Source of the DNA: Tetraselmis striata
Lineage: Eukaryota; Chlorophyta; Chlorodendrophyceae; Chlorodendrales; Chlorodendraceae
Assembly (NCBI GenBank): GCA_006384855.1
Contig: VCJN01001388.1
Location: forward strand, 147,234 to 211,233
DNA: 64,000 nt
Direction: 5' to 3'
Part shown: positions 1-12,012 of the stretch, piece after piece
Numbering within the stretch: position 1 is the first letter of the stretch
Layout: each line of letters opens with the position of its first letter
Made by a program: the position numbers and the translations under genes
Notes under the pieces: generated by a model
The model's input: the letters and a program-made list of their open reading frames with translations, nothing else
What the model was told of the DNA's origin: nothing
Database searches by the model: none

Positions 1-612
1 ATGCGGGGGCGGTGCTTGACCGGGACCGCTCGGGAGCCGGCGACTTGACCCTTGAGACGAGTGGGCTGCGCCCAGCGGACCGCTCGCGGCCGTCGGACCT
101 GACGCTGGCGGGGTGGGGAGGGGCAGCGTGCGATTACATGATCGACTTCGCGTGCGTGTCCACCACGACCCCCACTTGGAGCAACGACCCCCGCTGGTGC
201 ATCCCGGGAATCGCGGCGACCGAGGCGGAGCATGCTAAGTTGGCAGCGGACCGGGCGTCTTCCGCCCCAAGTGTAGGGTGTTCACCGGTACTACCCTTTT
301 GTGGTTGAGGACCGCGGCCGACTCGGGAAGTCCGCTTTGACTGTGGTCTACATCCTCGCGGTGCTGTTGGCTGTGCGCAACTTCCCTGGCGGTCCTTCCG
401 CCCCGACCTCTTGCTTTCTTCGTGGTCAATCCGTTCAGGCACTTCGAAACTTTGTCGCCGGCCAACCTGCTGAGTTCCGCCGTCACCTGTCGCGCACACG
501 GCGGGGGCTGTTGCAGCGGGTCTCGGCTTGCGTGCATGGTACCCTGGGCGGCATTCTCTCTGCCGGTGTGCAGATGGCCAAGTCTGATGCGTGTGCTCGC
601 TCGTGCCCACTC
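1..612. other. no supported gene
   Basis: GC-rich DNA with overlapping open frames on both strands, none with a recognisable domain, splice pattern or repeat partner in the window. Frames this long are expected by chance at this base composition, so no gene is called. Confidence 0.4.
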
Positions 613-720
613 TGCGTCTTCTCATGTTACTGCTTCCACCCCGCAGTCGATGTAGAGGACCTTTCTGATTGCCTTTTATTTTGGTGATTTCCGATATCGC
701 CTTCTGCTGCTAGCTCATGT
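613..720 (+). repeat. short retroposon, copy 1
   Basis: About 108 bp nearly identical to 53896-54003 and, reverse-complemented, to 49713-49780. It ends at GCTAGCTCATGT like the other copies. No flanking duplication is visible here, so this is either an older insertion or one whose ends have decayed. It would be copied in trans by a LINE machinery; that part is inferred from the other two copies. Confidence 0.75.
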
Positions 721-2600
721 GAATATATTCCAGTACCTTCCGCTACTACGATAATAGGGCAGCGCTCGATGTAACGCTAGGTGTCATCATCCGCTAGCAT
801 GTGACTCCATCGCGTACGACAGCAATTGCGCCCCTGCTGGTACGCAGGCGTACGTACAGATTACTAGCACCCTACGAGTAAGTATTGCTCGTAATACTGT
901 CCGGCGCTTACATGTCCCCTCGTAGTCGCTCGTACTATCGCCTCGTCGTCCTCGTACTAGTACTTTGCCTTCGTTTGTACTCGCACTCGATGTGCTCGTA
1001 CTCGTACTTCGCTTGACTTGTACCCGTTCTCGTACGCTTCATTCGCCCGGTCTTCGCTCATTCGTCGGCTCGAGCAGTACATAGTACAATAGTGCAGAGT
1101 ATACAAGACTCTCACCCCGTTAATGAACATCGTCCGGATTGTTCGCCATTACGTTCAACAAAACTGTCGTCGTAGAGTCACGTAGCTAGAATATGTACAT
1201 ACTCATATATGCCGAGATACTCGGTGTAGAGGAACTCACTTCGGAAATCCACTTTGGGAATTCACTTCGGAAAATAAACCCCATAGTCGAGAATCGTCTG
1301 GTGCGGCATGTCACAGCAGATCGCCACCAATGGCACCGATAGGTGTCGTTCGGTTGGTATCCATCATAATGTAGCACTCGTCGAGCTCAACCCCGTGGTG
1401 TCGCACTATCCAACGTCCCCTTTAGCTCGTGGCGAGTGCGCAATCGCTCCCATGTTTCCCTCGGAACGCGTACTCGCGTAGTCGTGGTCATCTCGCGCTA
1501 TCGTCGCGTTGGCCGTCTTCGAGTCTTTTGTCTCGTCACCAGGCAAAAGGGTCTCCTCCTCCATGCCTCGGTTCTCATCCGTTCACCCAGCAACGTGTCG
1601 GGGTATGGCGTATGGTCGTTTTCTTCTGGTCGACTGATTGCAGCAGCCTCCGCAGCGGTAATACGGTTGCCACTGTAGTCAGTATTGTTCTTGTTCGTAC
1701 TAGCGGTACGTCGCCAATATTACGGGTTCTTATCCTCTAAAGAACATGCGCGCGTTCGGACATGCAGCCGTGGTCACCCAGAATTTTCACCTGGCGGCTT
1801 ATGTCATAATTTCGCAGCGCTCTCCTCGATTCTTGCTTTATCTATGCAGCGGTTTTGCACTTCCGTACGACTTAAATCGTATCGGCGCCTCATGGTCGTA
1901 CCGGTAACCACAACTGTTCTATCTTGGTCATGCTTAAAGGTCGAGTTTTCGTGTGGCATGTTCATTCTTCAGGGCAGAAAAAACCCGCGGTTCTTTTCGT
2001 TCGCTATACCGACTCGTTACCACTATTGTACTGATGAGGGCAGATACATGTCGGTTCCGGTCGATGTCGCGCCATCGACAACTCACGTTGTCGAAATTGT
2101 AGCTGGGGTCGCGAGTCGCACGTTGCTCCACCATCATGGCTTCGCAGCTTGCGGCGTTATCATTATGCATCTCAGATCGAACGTTCGGCCGCTCCTTGGT
2201 ACTCGCGATCTTCGTCCACACGCTAGTCATAGAAATTCGCTCGCTCGTTGCCGCTTGTTCCTCAATTTCGATACATCGTTATCGCCGCGTCGAACTTGAC
2301 TCCATGTGTCAAAAACAGTAATTCAGCCTATTTTGCACCGTCGCGGATTTCATTTCGCACCGTCGGGTTTGGTTATACCCTAGTTCCCGGGGCTACTATC
2401 CGTCCTTAAGACTCACGGGTGGTGTAGCTTGGGCTTATATGCCTAGGATACAAGGCGGCATTCATCAGCGTGCACACTACCAACCGCAACGCATATCCAA
2501 TGCTAGTTTTGGAGCATTTTGTACAAAATGGGACAAAGTGGAGGCATGTCAATATTATTATGATAATTAAGTCCATTGCCTAGCCACAAGACGTTGCTAA
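721..2600. other. gene-poor, CGTAC-rich DNA
   Basis: Degenerate CTCGTACT-like words recur between 880 and 1030. No gene is supported. A short minus-strand coding trace at 1297-1377 (Y-D-G-Y-Q-P followed by A-V-T-C-R-T) resembles the trace at 4395-4538 and may be a decayed copy of the same element. Confidence 0.4.
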
Positions 2601-2604
2601 CCGT

Positions 2605-3458
2605 TTACTCGTTGAGCATCCCCAACTCAAGCAAGTCCTTCTTCGTGGCTGCATTAAACTTGACGACTCCGCTGGGTTTACGTTGCGCTGGGGTGGTGGA
2701 CATGACGTGGACGCAATTGCTTCGTGGCTGACTTATTTGCCACCCGGTTTGCGCGTATGTCACCACGACTTGGACGCATTCACCGTACCACTTCTTTTTG
2801 ACCATGGTGCTGTCCTCGTTGAACACCAGTAAAAATCTGCCGAAGGAGCAGTCTGCATCTCATCCAAGTCGTCAAGCATGTTCTTCCAGCCCTCGCGCTC
2901 GACTGCTTGGGAGAAGTGCCACTAGAGCGTCCGGTTCGTGATGTACGACATGCTGACCTTTTTGAAGTCATCCAAGGACATGTGGACCTTCGGCGCGTCG
3001 GGCTTCTTCTTGTCGAAGAGAGCGTACAAAAGGGGCCGGCCCGCATGAACCTCGGGCGTCCCAGTTTGCGCGCTCTTCAAGATTTGCACGGGCTCGCAAA
3101 GTGGTGTGTTGGACCACAAGGCGGTGCGCAACGAGCCGCCGGACGCGGCGGAGTCATCACGCGTGAACTCTAATTTGTGCGGCTTGCTTATGTCATGGAT
3201 GTGGTCTTGGAAATGGGGCCGTAACCACTCGGAGAAGTCGGGGGAGAATAAGAGCTCTGCAATCTCCGGACTGGGATAGAATGCCTTCGCAGCTAAGTCA
3301 AGAAAGGCCTCGATTATGTACGCGGAGCTGCGAGATAGCGCGACTGATGCGGCTGAAGATCTACTCAAGCCGTTCATGAGTGTGCCCGACAGGCTGGAAG
3401 ACCAAATGAATGACGTCGCATATGCCAACAGACACAAGCCAATTGCAGAAGGCCGCAA
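2605..3458 (-). pseudogene. frameshifted, unrecognised repeat-type protein
   Basis: Reading leftward from 3458, an open frame of about 178 codons ends in a stop just after a D-D-F-K-K-V-S-M-S-Y motif. The sense continues at once in the same and then another frame: a W-H-F then G-W-K-N-M-L-D-D-L-D-E-M-Q segment, then F-N-E-D-S-T-M-V-K-K-K-W and V-V-V-T-Y-A-Q-T-G-W down to about 2605. The continuity of sensible sequence across stops and frame changes suggests one decayed gene. The family is not named here. Its lone position among repeats suggests mobile-element origin, which is inference. Confidence 0.45.
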
Positions 3459-3639
3459 CGTTCCTATTCTTGTTTCCCCTTAAGGTGTTATCCATCTTGA
3501 TTCTGATGTATGAATCGTTTTGCCACGGAGCTGAAATTCCATCAGTCCACGGCTACTGGACAACCGAGGCGAATCAGTCGGGCGGACAACAACGAGCTCA
3601 CCTTCATGATGGTGATCCATATCAGAGTGCTAGTCGTGG

Positions 3640-4540
3640 ATGAATCATGGGGGATGGTGTTGGTGTACACAACACTCCCCGCAGTAACCCATACTGTATT
3701 TCGCGATCCGAATATGGTACGAATAATTTGTCCGCGTGCGCCGCGCCTCTGCGCCGCAGGATCCGCATCGCGCCGCCCGAAGTACCCGCCCAGCACTGCG
3801 GGCGGCGAATCATGTATCCACTAGCACAACCCCGTCCATCCCACCAGCTCCCGCCTACCCCGTAGCCCTACCTCTTGACCCCTTCGAGGACACATGGCGA
3901 TCACTCCTGGCTCGGGGCGCGTGTATTTCCCGGGACGGCGGCAGCGAGGTCCACCCTCGCGACAGCCGCCCGATTGACCACCCCTATCAGGGATTCGCAT
4001 TTTACTGACACCGCACGCCTTCGTGGCCAAAACCGCTCGGATAGAAAGGCAGTTTAGGCCAACTATAAGGCCTAAATAGTGTACGTTTTTCCCTAGCTGG
4101 TCGGACGGAGCTCGTGCCATCGGTGCAAAGTTTAAGGTGGCGGGGCGGCGCTCAGATCGGTTGATGCGGGGTCGCCACGGAGATCCCGCATGCAGCACGC
4201 CGCCTGTGTGGCCGTAGCGGTCGCGACCCGCCCACCATCGCCGCATAAAAGGCACTTCTGGCGCTACGGGCGGTCGTGGTGTCGGTGGTTGACAATCGTG
4301 GGCTTGCTAGAGGCTAGAGCATGGGCAGTGGGCCGCGCGATGTGCGCGTCGCATTGCCGCAGGCGCACACTGTAACAACGGCGCGAACCGCATATCGGAT
4401 CTCATACTCGGATAGTTTTCGTACTATCGTACGGGTTACCGCGGAAAGTGTTGTGTAATAGTAAATGTCGTCGTCTGGGCGGTAGCCGTCATACTTCACA
4501 CGGGTGCGGTGATACTTGAGGAGCATGTCGGGCTTCACAT
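3640..4540. repeat. diverged inverted repeat with coding trace
   Basis: 3665-3725 on the plus strand matches 4400-4470 on the minus strand, sharing ACACAACACT then GTAACCC and, after translation, a Y-T-T-L-x-A-V-T-x-T motif. A further trace of the same coding sequence lies at 16150-16205. The roughly 650 bp between the arms shows no clear gene. Two decayed copies of one element in opposite orientation is the simplest reading; a single element with long terminal inverted repeats is the alternative. Confidence 0.4.
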
Positions 4541-5709
4541 ACTTTGGGCTGATGATACTCGTCGAAACAGGGTCCGCTTAACCGCGCTTAATACGGTACT
4601 ACTTCTACTGTATTTGTACTCATTTTTACTGTGCTAGTACCGAATTTCGTATACCCAGACGATTACTCCCGCTTAACGTGAGCTTATCTGCGCTTTTCCA
4701 TGCATGCCACCAGTACTTGCGTCGCGAGGTCTCAACGCCACAACATTACCCGTACGTGAAACGGTACGTGATGCCCATCCCGCCGGCCCACGCAAGCGTA
4801 CTTCGCCATGGCACGCAACCGCACGGCGGGCCTGACGCTGCTGATGCGCTCGCGGCGGCGGAGCGACTACCTTTATCATCCCTCGTCTGCCCTGCTTATC
4901 ATGAGCCGCTCTCGCCCATAATCTAACCACTCGCTATCCCACCGCCGCCCCCCTCAGCGCATCCTCGTCGCGATGCCTCGCGGCAAAGCGAGATCATGCG
5001 GCAAGAAGAGCGTCTTCGATGTATGCGATAATCCGTGCGGCCACCTTACGGTCCAGTGCCGTGTGTGCATAAGTCACCTCGCCGGGAATAGGCGCCTCTT
5101 CAAAGTACAACACCTCAGACACCCAGCTAACGACGCATGCTCGGTGAAGCAAGCCCGCTTACTGTCGGTGAGTGCCTGCGAGTGTGCGGATTCCAGCTTG
5201 TGTGATTCCAGCCTGCGAGTGTGCGGATTCCACGGCCTGCCCCGTCTTCGCCCGAACCGACTGCCCCGCCCTCACCACCCGCCGCAACGGCTACCCGACG
5301 TTTGCGTCGACCCCGCACGCGCGAAGAACAGCGGAACGCTCCCGACCTGCGAAATAATGTGGGACAATGGGTCGGTGTGCGGTTCTTGTCGTCTCATCAC
5401 TCCGAGGTTTTCGGCACAGCCATGCTCCTTGGCAACAAGATTCGGGCGCGACATCACGACGGCAAGTAATGCCATGCTACTTTCTCACTGAGACTGTATT
5501 CCATACACGCATGCTTATTTGTGTCATCCCAGCCAAATTTGTCGCCTCCCACCCGCACACCTCTTCACCAACAGGTAACCAACTAACCATGTGGTGTGTC
5601 CTCCGCTCTGTTACAGTATACGCGCGAGATGCAAGTGTCGCTTGTTGCGCGACCTAGTAATTCGTCGGTGTTTCCAGAAATTAGAAAGTACCTCGGGCGG
5701 TTATTGCAG
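4541..5709. other. no supported gene
   Basis: Moderately GC-rich. An imperfect duplication of GTGTGCGGATTCCA with neighbours occurs at about 5180-5235. The part next to 5710 may contain an upstream exon of the following gene, because 5710 is preceded by a good acceptor (TTATTGCAG). Confidence 0.35.
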
Positions 5710-7849
5710 CGATATGGACATCGACGATACGGCTGGCAGCGACAGGGGCATGGCCCAGAGCCCGCTTGGCCGTCCTTTAACGAAGGACCGGGAAGACGGT
5801 GATGAGGAGGGGGCGGATCGGGGTATGGCTATTTCTGACGGCGATGCCTTTTGGGAGGGCGACAACGAAGAACACGAACCGAATGGATTTCTCTCTACCC
5901 TCAACGGCAGCGACAAGGACGAGAAGGGGGGGGGGGGGGGGAGGAGGAGGGACATGAGGGAGATGAGGAACGGGAACCGCGCCTTCAAGGCACTGTTGAA
6001 GGCGGTGCCAAGGAGGTAAGCCGTATTACACATTTGCTGCTATTTACAGCGCGCGCCTTCACCAAGGTGCACTTGGACGGAACCCTATCCCGTCTACTTG
6101 TTGTTACCTGTGGTGTTGCTGTGTGCCCTTCTAAGGGTAGTGGCGGCGAGCCTGAGCATGGTACCGAGGATGACAAGCGCTACGGAGGGCGCTACGAAGG
6201 GCGCTACTGCCGGACTGCTTCTCCCACGAGTTGTTGGGTAAGCCGCCCCCGAAGCGTCCGAGCATCGGGACTGCGATCGTTGACCTGCTTGGCGTCGAGG
6301 CGGACTACGAGCTGCCTATCGCCAAGATATGTGAGCATATGTGCGATTATACCCGCATGATTTGTAGCAATCTACACGTGCTGGTTTGTAGGTGGGCGGC
6401 TCAGGAGAAGCGTGGCTGCACAACGCGTGAGGTGATGTGCCTCGAGAGGGGGTGAGCCCCCCACCCCCTTCCACACACCCTGTGATTCAAACGAGGCATC
6501 TTATGTATTCATTCAGCATCTCATATAATCCTTCTATATTGTCTGTGTGTAGGTTAGGTTCTTCTGGAAGACCATTGTCGGCAAGTGGAGCAAGGATCCG
6601 GAGGGGCCTTTTGCTGTCGAGATCGTGAAGCAAATGTCCCCCCCTTCCTCTGTGCATTGGACCACTTGTCATATGTAATTGCATCAAATGCTTTCTCACT
6701 CCTAGCTGTTGGCGCGGACAGATGCAACGGAGGACTTCGAGCTTCTCTTCAATGATTTGTTCGTCAGCATGCGGCGGGATCGGGGCAGTGTGAGGGGATC
6801 TGCAGCGGCGAAGAATCGCACGCACAACAAGATGCAGTGGGTCGCCCAGTCAGCGCGAAGGTGGTTGAGGGAGCTTTCTGCGAGGAGGGCTTCAATGTGC
6901 AGGACCACAATGCCGCTCTCTTCAAGTAGTACGTTGATGAGTATGCCCCCGATGGGCTGCGGGTACAGCACATGAGGGCTGATGAAATACGGCGAATATC
7001 AAGTAAGTGCTTTAGATTCCTGCCCGCATGCATGTATGCCTTGTGTGATAGGATAGAAGCATTCAAAGCACACGTATATCGATCATCCGCCAGACTGCTA
7101 CATGCTGACGTACTATGGCCGGATGATGGCCATGAAGCCGGACCAGGAATCCTACAATGTATACTGCTCGGGCGCGTACAACCGCTGGTCGAAGGGCCAT
7201 GCATGGGTGTACACAGCCCGGCGGTGGGAGAACTGGGGTGCAGCCCTTCGGCCCCTGGACCATTACATACCGCAGACTACTCAACTGAGAGCCAGTTTGG
7301 ACTTTGGGCCAACTGGGGCTGCAGAGAGAGAGAATCATGATAGGTTCCAGGAGATCTTCCAGGTTGAGGTAAGCTATTTCGTTGCTGCAAAGTGCTACGC
7401 CCTAGACAACCCCTTTGGCTTCGCCTCCAATTGTCTTCGCAGTTGGAGACGCTTACCGTGGGAGTCGGCTTCCATCAGCCCCAATCAGCACCGTGATCTA
7501 GGAAGGCGCTGTGAATGCAGTCTTCCGGCCGGACTTCGTCTTCCCACTCATCATCGCGCAAGGCAGGCTTGTCACATACACCTGGACAGAAGCGATTTCC
7601 CCAGCACTGTTGGCAGGGGTCGGCGGCACGAGATGGCCGTTGCTGATGCTGCGCCCATGCAGATACTGAGGTATGTCAGTAACGCCCCGCAGCTGCCCTT
7701 TCAGTTATCTCATGTTTTGTTTGGACACTGACATGATATTGTTGATTTTGCTTTCACCAAGTGGGCTTCCTATGTGAAGCACTCTCACGCCAAGGACACC
7801 GCCGTTTGCCACGATGATCGGGACGATGGCGATGGCTGCGGTGCATAGC
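5710..7849 (+). CDS. spliced gene of unknown function
   Basis: A chain of open exons separated by GT-AG introns. One exon runs from the acceptor at 5709, with ATG 5714 and an acidic N-part, to the donor GTAAGC at 6016. Another runs from about 6140 to 6328, with K-P-P-P-K-R-P and a V-D-L-L-G-V-E-A-D-Y segment. The third is 6392-6450, the fourth about 6553-6634 (F-F-W-K-T-I-V-G-K-W), and the fifth 6707-6995. A further exon runs to 7368 (Y-N-V-Y-C-S-G-A-Y-N-R-W then A-R-R-W-E-N-W), and the last two end at 7671 and the stop near 7849. The fifth exon needs a frame change and carries an in-frame TAG near 6929, and a G tract at 5927-5942 also shifts the frame. The copy may therefore be a pseudogene, or homopolymer lengths may be wrong. 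Tryptophan- and arginine-rich middle; no family recognised. Confidence 0.5.
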
Positions 7850-8540
7850 AGCCGTAACAACATCATCGTGTTTATTTAGCATGCATTGCGGCTCAAAACC
7901 ATGCATGATTAGCGCTTCAAATGTCTATGGGGGCATGGCAGCGCAGGGTAGGCTACTCTTTCTGAGTGTTAGTACATCAAGTTGCTGCGCGGTATGTTCA
8001 CGTAGAATAATATGGCTGGCGCAGGAAATATAAATGTAGGCGCCGGGTGGGTCTGGGGTTTCCGATTGTAACGGAAAGACATATTTCGTTCCCAAAGCTT
8101 GTCTGCCAATTGCATTCATATAAATCTGCATCAGTAATGATTTTTCAGGCATGTCATACATAAGACATCATGCCGCGCAATGTGCGTTGACATTCTGGGT
8201 GCTGCGATAGAGCGTAATATCATACCTCATCGAGCGTTGTAACCAAACAAGGATATATGTGCATGTACTCTGCAGTATTGATCATTTCATGCCATGCCAT
8301 GATTGTTTTGATCGTGTGTTGATGCATCTCCATATTGATAGCAGTTCACAGCATTCTTTAAGGGTTGTGGTGTTGTGCGTCAGTATGCATGACTGATTTG
8401 TGTCGGCCCGGGTACCCTAGTACCAGGTACCGTAATCACAATAAGGTATTGATACACGGTACAGTAATACTACTAACACCGCATCACTTCTTACCGGGTT
8501 CCATATCACTTAGTCATTAAGTGATGATGACATCAACATT
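7850..8540. other. AT-richer spacer, no gene seen
   Basis: Follows the stop of the preceding gene. It is rich in CATGCAT-like words and shows no coding signal or repeat partner that could be identified by eye. Confidence 0.4.
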
Positions 8541-8544
8541 AGTA

Positions 8545-9016
8545 TTGACTGGTATGCCGCCCGTAGTCGTCGCACGATCTGTTGGAGTCCGCCAGCACTT
8601 CAGCACCATCGCTACCCCCCCCCCCCCCGCCACCATGACGACGTCTGGAAGCACAGCGTTTCTCTCCGCCGGCGGAGACAGCCCCCCCCCCCCCCCCCCC
8701 CCGGAGTATGGGCCGCCTCAGGATCTTCCCCTACCGCAGGGGCCGCCCCTCCTCCACTATGTGACGTGCGTCAGGTTGTCGTCAGCCGAGGATGCCGAGG
8801 ACAAGGTAGGCGGGCCGTTGACTCATGCACGCCTCTGCGCTTTCAACAACACCGAACGCGAGGCAGTGCAAGGCATGAACGTGTACACGTGCCTGGAGGA
8901 TGCTGAAGACTCGACGGACGAGGGCTATCTACGAAGCACGTTTCGTGTGCCACTGGAGTAAGGAGCAGCTGGTGGCAGCTAGATATCGCTTTGCTGCCGG
9001 CAATAGGTTCCAGCAC
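8545..9016 (+). repeat. duplicated segment A (partner 60472-60918)
   Basis: About 450 bp collinear with 60472-60918 at roughly 80-85% identity by eye. Shared landmarks are CCGCCGGCGGAGA, ACTATGTGACGT, TTGACTCATGCACGCCTCTG and the GGCAGCTAGAT block near the end. It is open in one frame from 8521 to 8961, where C-L-E-D-A-E-D-S-x-D-E-G-Y is conserved in both copies, so the repeat probably derives from a coding element. This copy carries two long C runs (near 8614 and 8683-8702) that are absent from the partner. Confidence 0.8.
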
Positions 9017-10004
9017 CCCCCTACTTGACCGATGCCGAGGCGGCTGCCGCTTTGATCAGCAGTGCTCTCTCTCTCCGGCGGAGAAAGGCGATGCCAACCC
9101 TACCAGAACCCCCGCCGTCGAAAGGTGAGTCCGAAATTTCAGTGCAGTTGGTGCTTGCTGCCTTATGCATGTGGCGACGACGCCACAATGACTTAATTAT
9201 TTGTCTTTAGTTATTTAACTTAGGTCCGGCATCGACATGAACGGCAACCCACTGCAGGATCGATCTACCGGCTCCAGCCCCCTTCCCCCGTTCAGTCGTC
9301 CAGCTCCCGCCCCCCTTGATGCTCGAGCCCCCCCCCCCCCCTCCCCCCCCCACCCCGCTGCATGATACGACCAACATGCAAACGGCTTCAGCTGGGCGTG
9401 TGCGTGTGACCTCCAACTTCGTTGATACGGCGAGGATGCAAGTTGGGCGTCAACAAAAGCAAGCGCATATGCGAGCGGCAGCAACAAGTAAGCAGCCCAC
9501 AAGCAGCCAGCACCTTAGCCGTGGGCAGCGGATGGCAGGCATGGTAATAGACAACACCACTCCATAAGCCGCAGCCATAGGGGCGAGGTAGACCGAGCAG
9601 AAGAGGCCCGCCGCGGCGCAGCCCCCGGACAGCAGTATCAGGCCGTCGCGCCGCAGCGGCGGCCGCGGGCACTAGAGGTCCCATGTAATTACATTTTCTG
9701 GTCTGTTTCCCAGTACTTTCGCACAGTGTCCGACCCCACCTGCATAAAACTGAAAGTGAGCGAAACTCATGTGTTAAATTTGCCAGATAGAATTAAGCGT
9801 GCTTAAATGCGCTTAATTCCAATTAGGAGCTCCACTTTCATTGGCTGTTGGGTTGGCAACATCCAGCATGGCGCTTCTGCTATATATGATAAAACCTCAA
9901 ACCATCCGCCGCCCGCGTGAAATTTATTTCCGCTGTCTTTATCACGTTGTCGGCATGCATGTGGCGAACAGTACTGCAGCTCCCGCCCGTTATGTTTCAA
10001 CCCC
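9017..10004. other. no supported gene; C tracts
   Basis: Contains interrupted C runs at about 9330-9351 and otherwise unremarkable sequence. The long minus-strand open frames here are rich in Gly/Arg/Ala with a glycine run from the C tract and are rejected as artefacts. Confidence 0.35.
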
Positions 10005-10028
10005 CGCGACTACTCGCGAGTAGTCGCG
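10005..10028. repeat. perfect 24-bp palindrome
   Basis: CGCGACTACTCG joined to its exact reverse complement. Half-sites (GACTCGCGACTACT) recur at about 10107-10122 and 10147-10162, so the palindrome belongs to a small cluster of related words in roughly 160 bp. It could be a cruciform or a dimeric protein site; no function is evident. Confidence 0.7.
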
Positions 10029-10307
10029 CTTACTGCCCCGCTTTTGTAATTTTATGTAGTATTGCAAAGTACTGTATTCGTGCCACTCCCGCCGTACCTG
10101 AGAGTGATGACTCGCGACTACTGGTAGTGATGGAGCCCTAAAGTGATGACTCGCGACTACTCGTGGCGCTACTCGTCGCGCTATTCTCTAGTACTCAGTG
10201 CAAGACATCGGTGCCATGCACATGCCTCTAGCCCGAAATAAAGTACTGCATCGCTTCACGTTGAGCCGGGGTGAAGCTTGCTACATACATGCGCTTACTC
10301 GAGCTTA

Positions 10308-10783
10308 CTATTCTGTCAGCGCGGTTAAGCGGACCACGTTTCGACGAGTGCGGATTCGAACCCATTGAGGCAGCATGGTTTTCGCGGAGTCCATGCTATC
10401 AATTTCGAAGAAGAAAAGTTTCTTGCGCCAAGGCGCGACTGCAAGACGGCGTTGTGCAAATCCCTTCGATTCTGGCGCACTCTCTCGAGGTGGACTTTCT
10501 GCTCGGCGTAGGCTTGACGCCTCACGAGCTGCTGATGTTGACGGTGCACTTGACGTTCCTCCGTCGTCATGTCCTTTGCGCAAATCTCGCGAGCTTGGTC
10601 TCTAAGCGCTTTGCCCGCGGCGCAAATGGGACAATGGCTGAATCGCTTCACCTTTGACGTGGTGACATCCGGAAACTCTTCCTTCCAAGTCTGGCGGAAA
10701 GTGTCGAACGACACAAGCTTCGCCTCGCTCTCGGTAGCAAATCTAAAAGCGGCATGTAGTTTTAAGGGGTTTGTTAGCGACAT
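10308..10783 (-). pseudogene. transposase-like fragment with C-x2-C and D-x-M-D-S-x-K
   Basis: On the minus strand an ORF from 10783 carries a C-P-I-C pair followed by a basic, Arg/Gln/Glu-rich helix with R-x-x-A-Y-A-E-Q. It then shifts frame near 10400 into I-D-S-M-D-S-A-K-T-M-L-P-Q-W. The order zinc pair, charged helix, then an acidic D-x-M-D-x-x-K-x-x-L-P motif is familiar from a large uncharacterised family in protist and algal repeats that looks like an RNase-H-fold transposase. That family assignment is from memory and not confirmed. The frame break and lack of flanking exons indicate a dead fragment. Confidence 0.5.
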
Positions 10784-10989
10784 TGTGTGTCGAAATCGTG
10801 AAAGGCCTATCGAAAGCGGGATTCATAGAATCGTCGCACGCCAAAACCGATAAACACCCGGTCGGATTAAATAAGTGGAGATATCGATGCCAAGCGGACA
10901 AATCGACACTAAATCGAATGAATCGTGAGCTATATCAGAATCGGATCGTTATCCAGTCGGCGGAATGCATGCCTATCGGACTGTCAACA

Positions 10990-11640
10990 TCGGCACGAGT
11001 AAAGTCTTCAGCGGGACAGAATATTCCGGTCTACAACGGGACAAGGTAGGTCTCAAATTCGCGAGACAAAAAGGTTCGTCTACAGCGGGACGGCATAATT
11101 CTGATATCATCGGGAGAAAGTAGTTCGGTTATCAGCGGGACGAAGCATTTCGGTCATTAGCGGGACGCAATCGATCTGTCATAAGCGGGGCGAGCTTGTT
11201 ATTTCACGAGCGCGACGAAATAGTTATGTCATCAACGCGGCGAGATATTTCTGTACTCAACGGGATGAAATCGTTTTGTCATTAGTGGGACGAAATAGGT
11301 TCTGTCAACAGCGGGACAAAATCGTCATGTCATCAACGGCAGGACGCCATTTATCATCAACGAAATGGTTCTGTCAATAGCGGGATGACATCAGTCTATC
11401 ATAAGCGGGACGAAATCGGTCCATCATCAGCGGGACAAATGGTTGTCAGGAGCGGGACGAAATAGTTATGTCATCAGCGGGACGAAATCGGTATGTCATC
11501 AGCGGGACGAAATCGGTATGTCATCAGCAAGATGAAATCATTCTGTCATCAGTGGGACGAAATTGTTATGTCACCAGCCGGACGAAATATGTTTGTCATC
11601 AGGGGGAAGAAATCGTTCTGTCATCAGCGGGACAATATGG
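10990..11640. repeat. 25-bp minisatellite
   Basis: About two dozen head-to-tail units built on ATCAGCGGGACGAAATCG plus a TATGTC-like end. The left part is diverged and of variable length (22-28 bp). From about 11440 to 11640 units are exactly 25 bp and include two identical copies at 11480-11530. The gradient suggests recent homogenisation at the right end. The open frame through it is periodic repeat translation, not a gene. Confidence 0.9.
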
Positions 11641-12012
11641 GCCTTTCTTACCACGGAGAAATCTTTGTCATTTATGGAGGCAAGTGCTTCTTGAAGGTCT
11701 CGCTGTTGCTGTATGTCGTGGAAAGGCATGATCTCGACATGACCGAGGTCATCTGAGAAGAAGTGCTCGAGGCCGAACCTAAGAAACCCCCATAATTCCG
11801 AATTCGGCATAGATCGGTTACATTTCCGTAATAATTCTACAATTTGAGCATCAGTTTTCGCACCCCGAATTAATTTTTAACACCGGCAGGTTACCCCGCT
11901 CGGTGGGTTTTCGTATTTCGTTGATACTCGAAAAATGCTCATCAACTTACACTTGGATAACAGTTCGCTTACCATTAATTTTGAAGCGTAGTGTAACGCA
12001 ATAAATTTTTGG
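11641..12012. other. AT-rich spacer
   Basis: About 370 bp between the minisatellite and the left direct repeat. No gene or repeat partner was seen. Confidence 0.4.

Noticed and set aside
134-625. 163-codon minus-strand ORF
   Set aside because: Arg/Gln-rich, no family, overlaps a retroposon copy at its right end, and GC-rich DNA gives such frames by chance.
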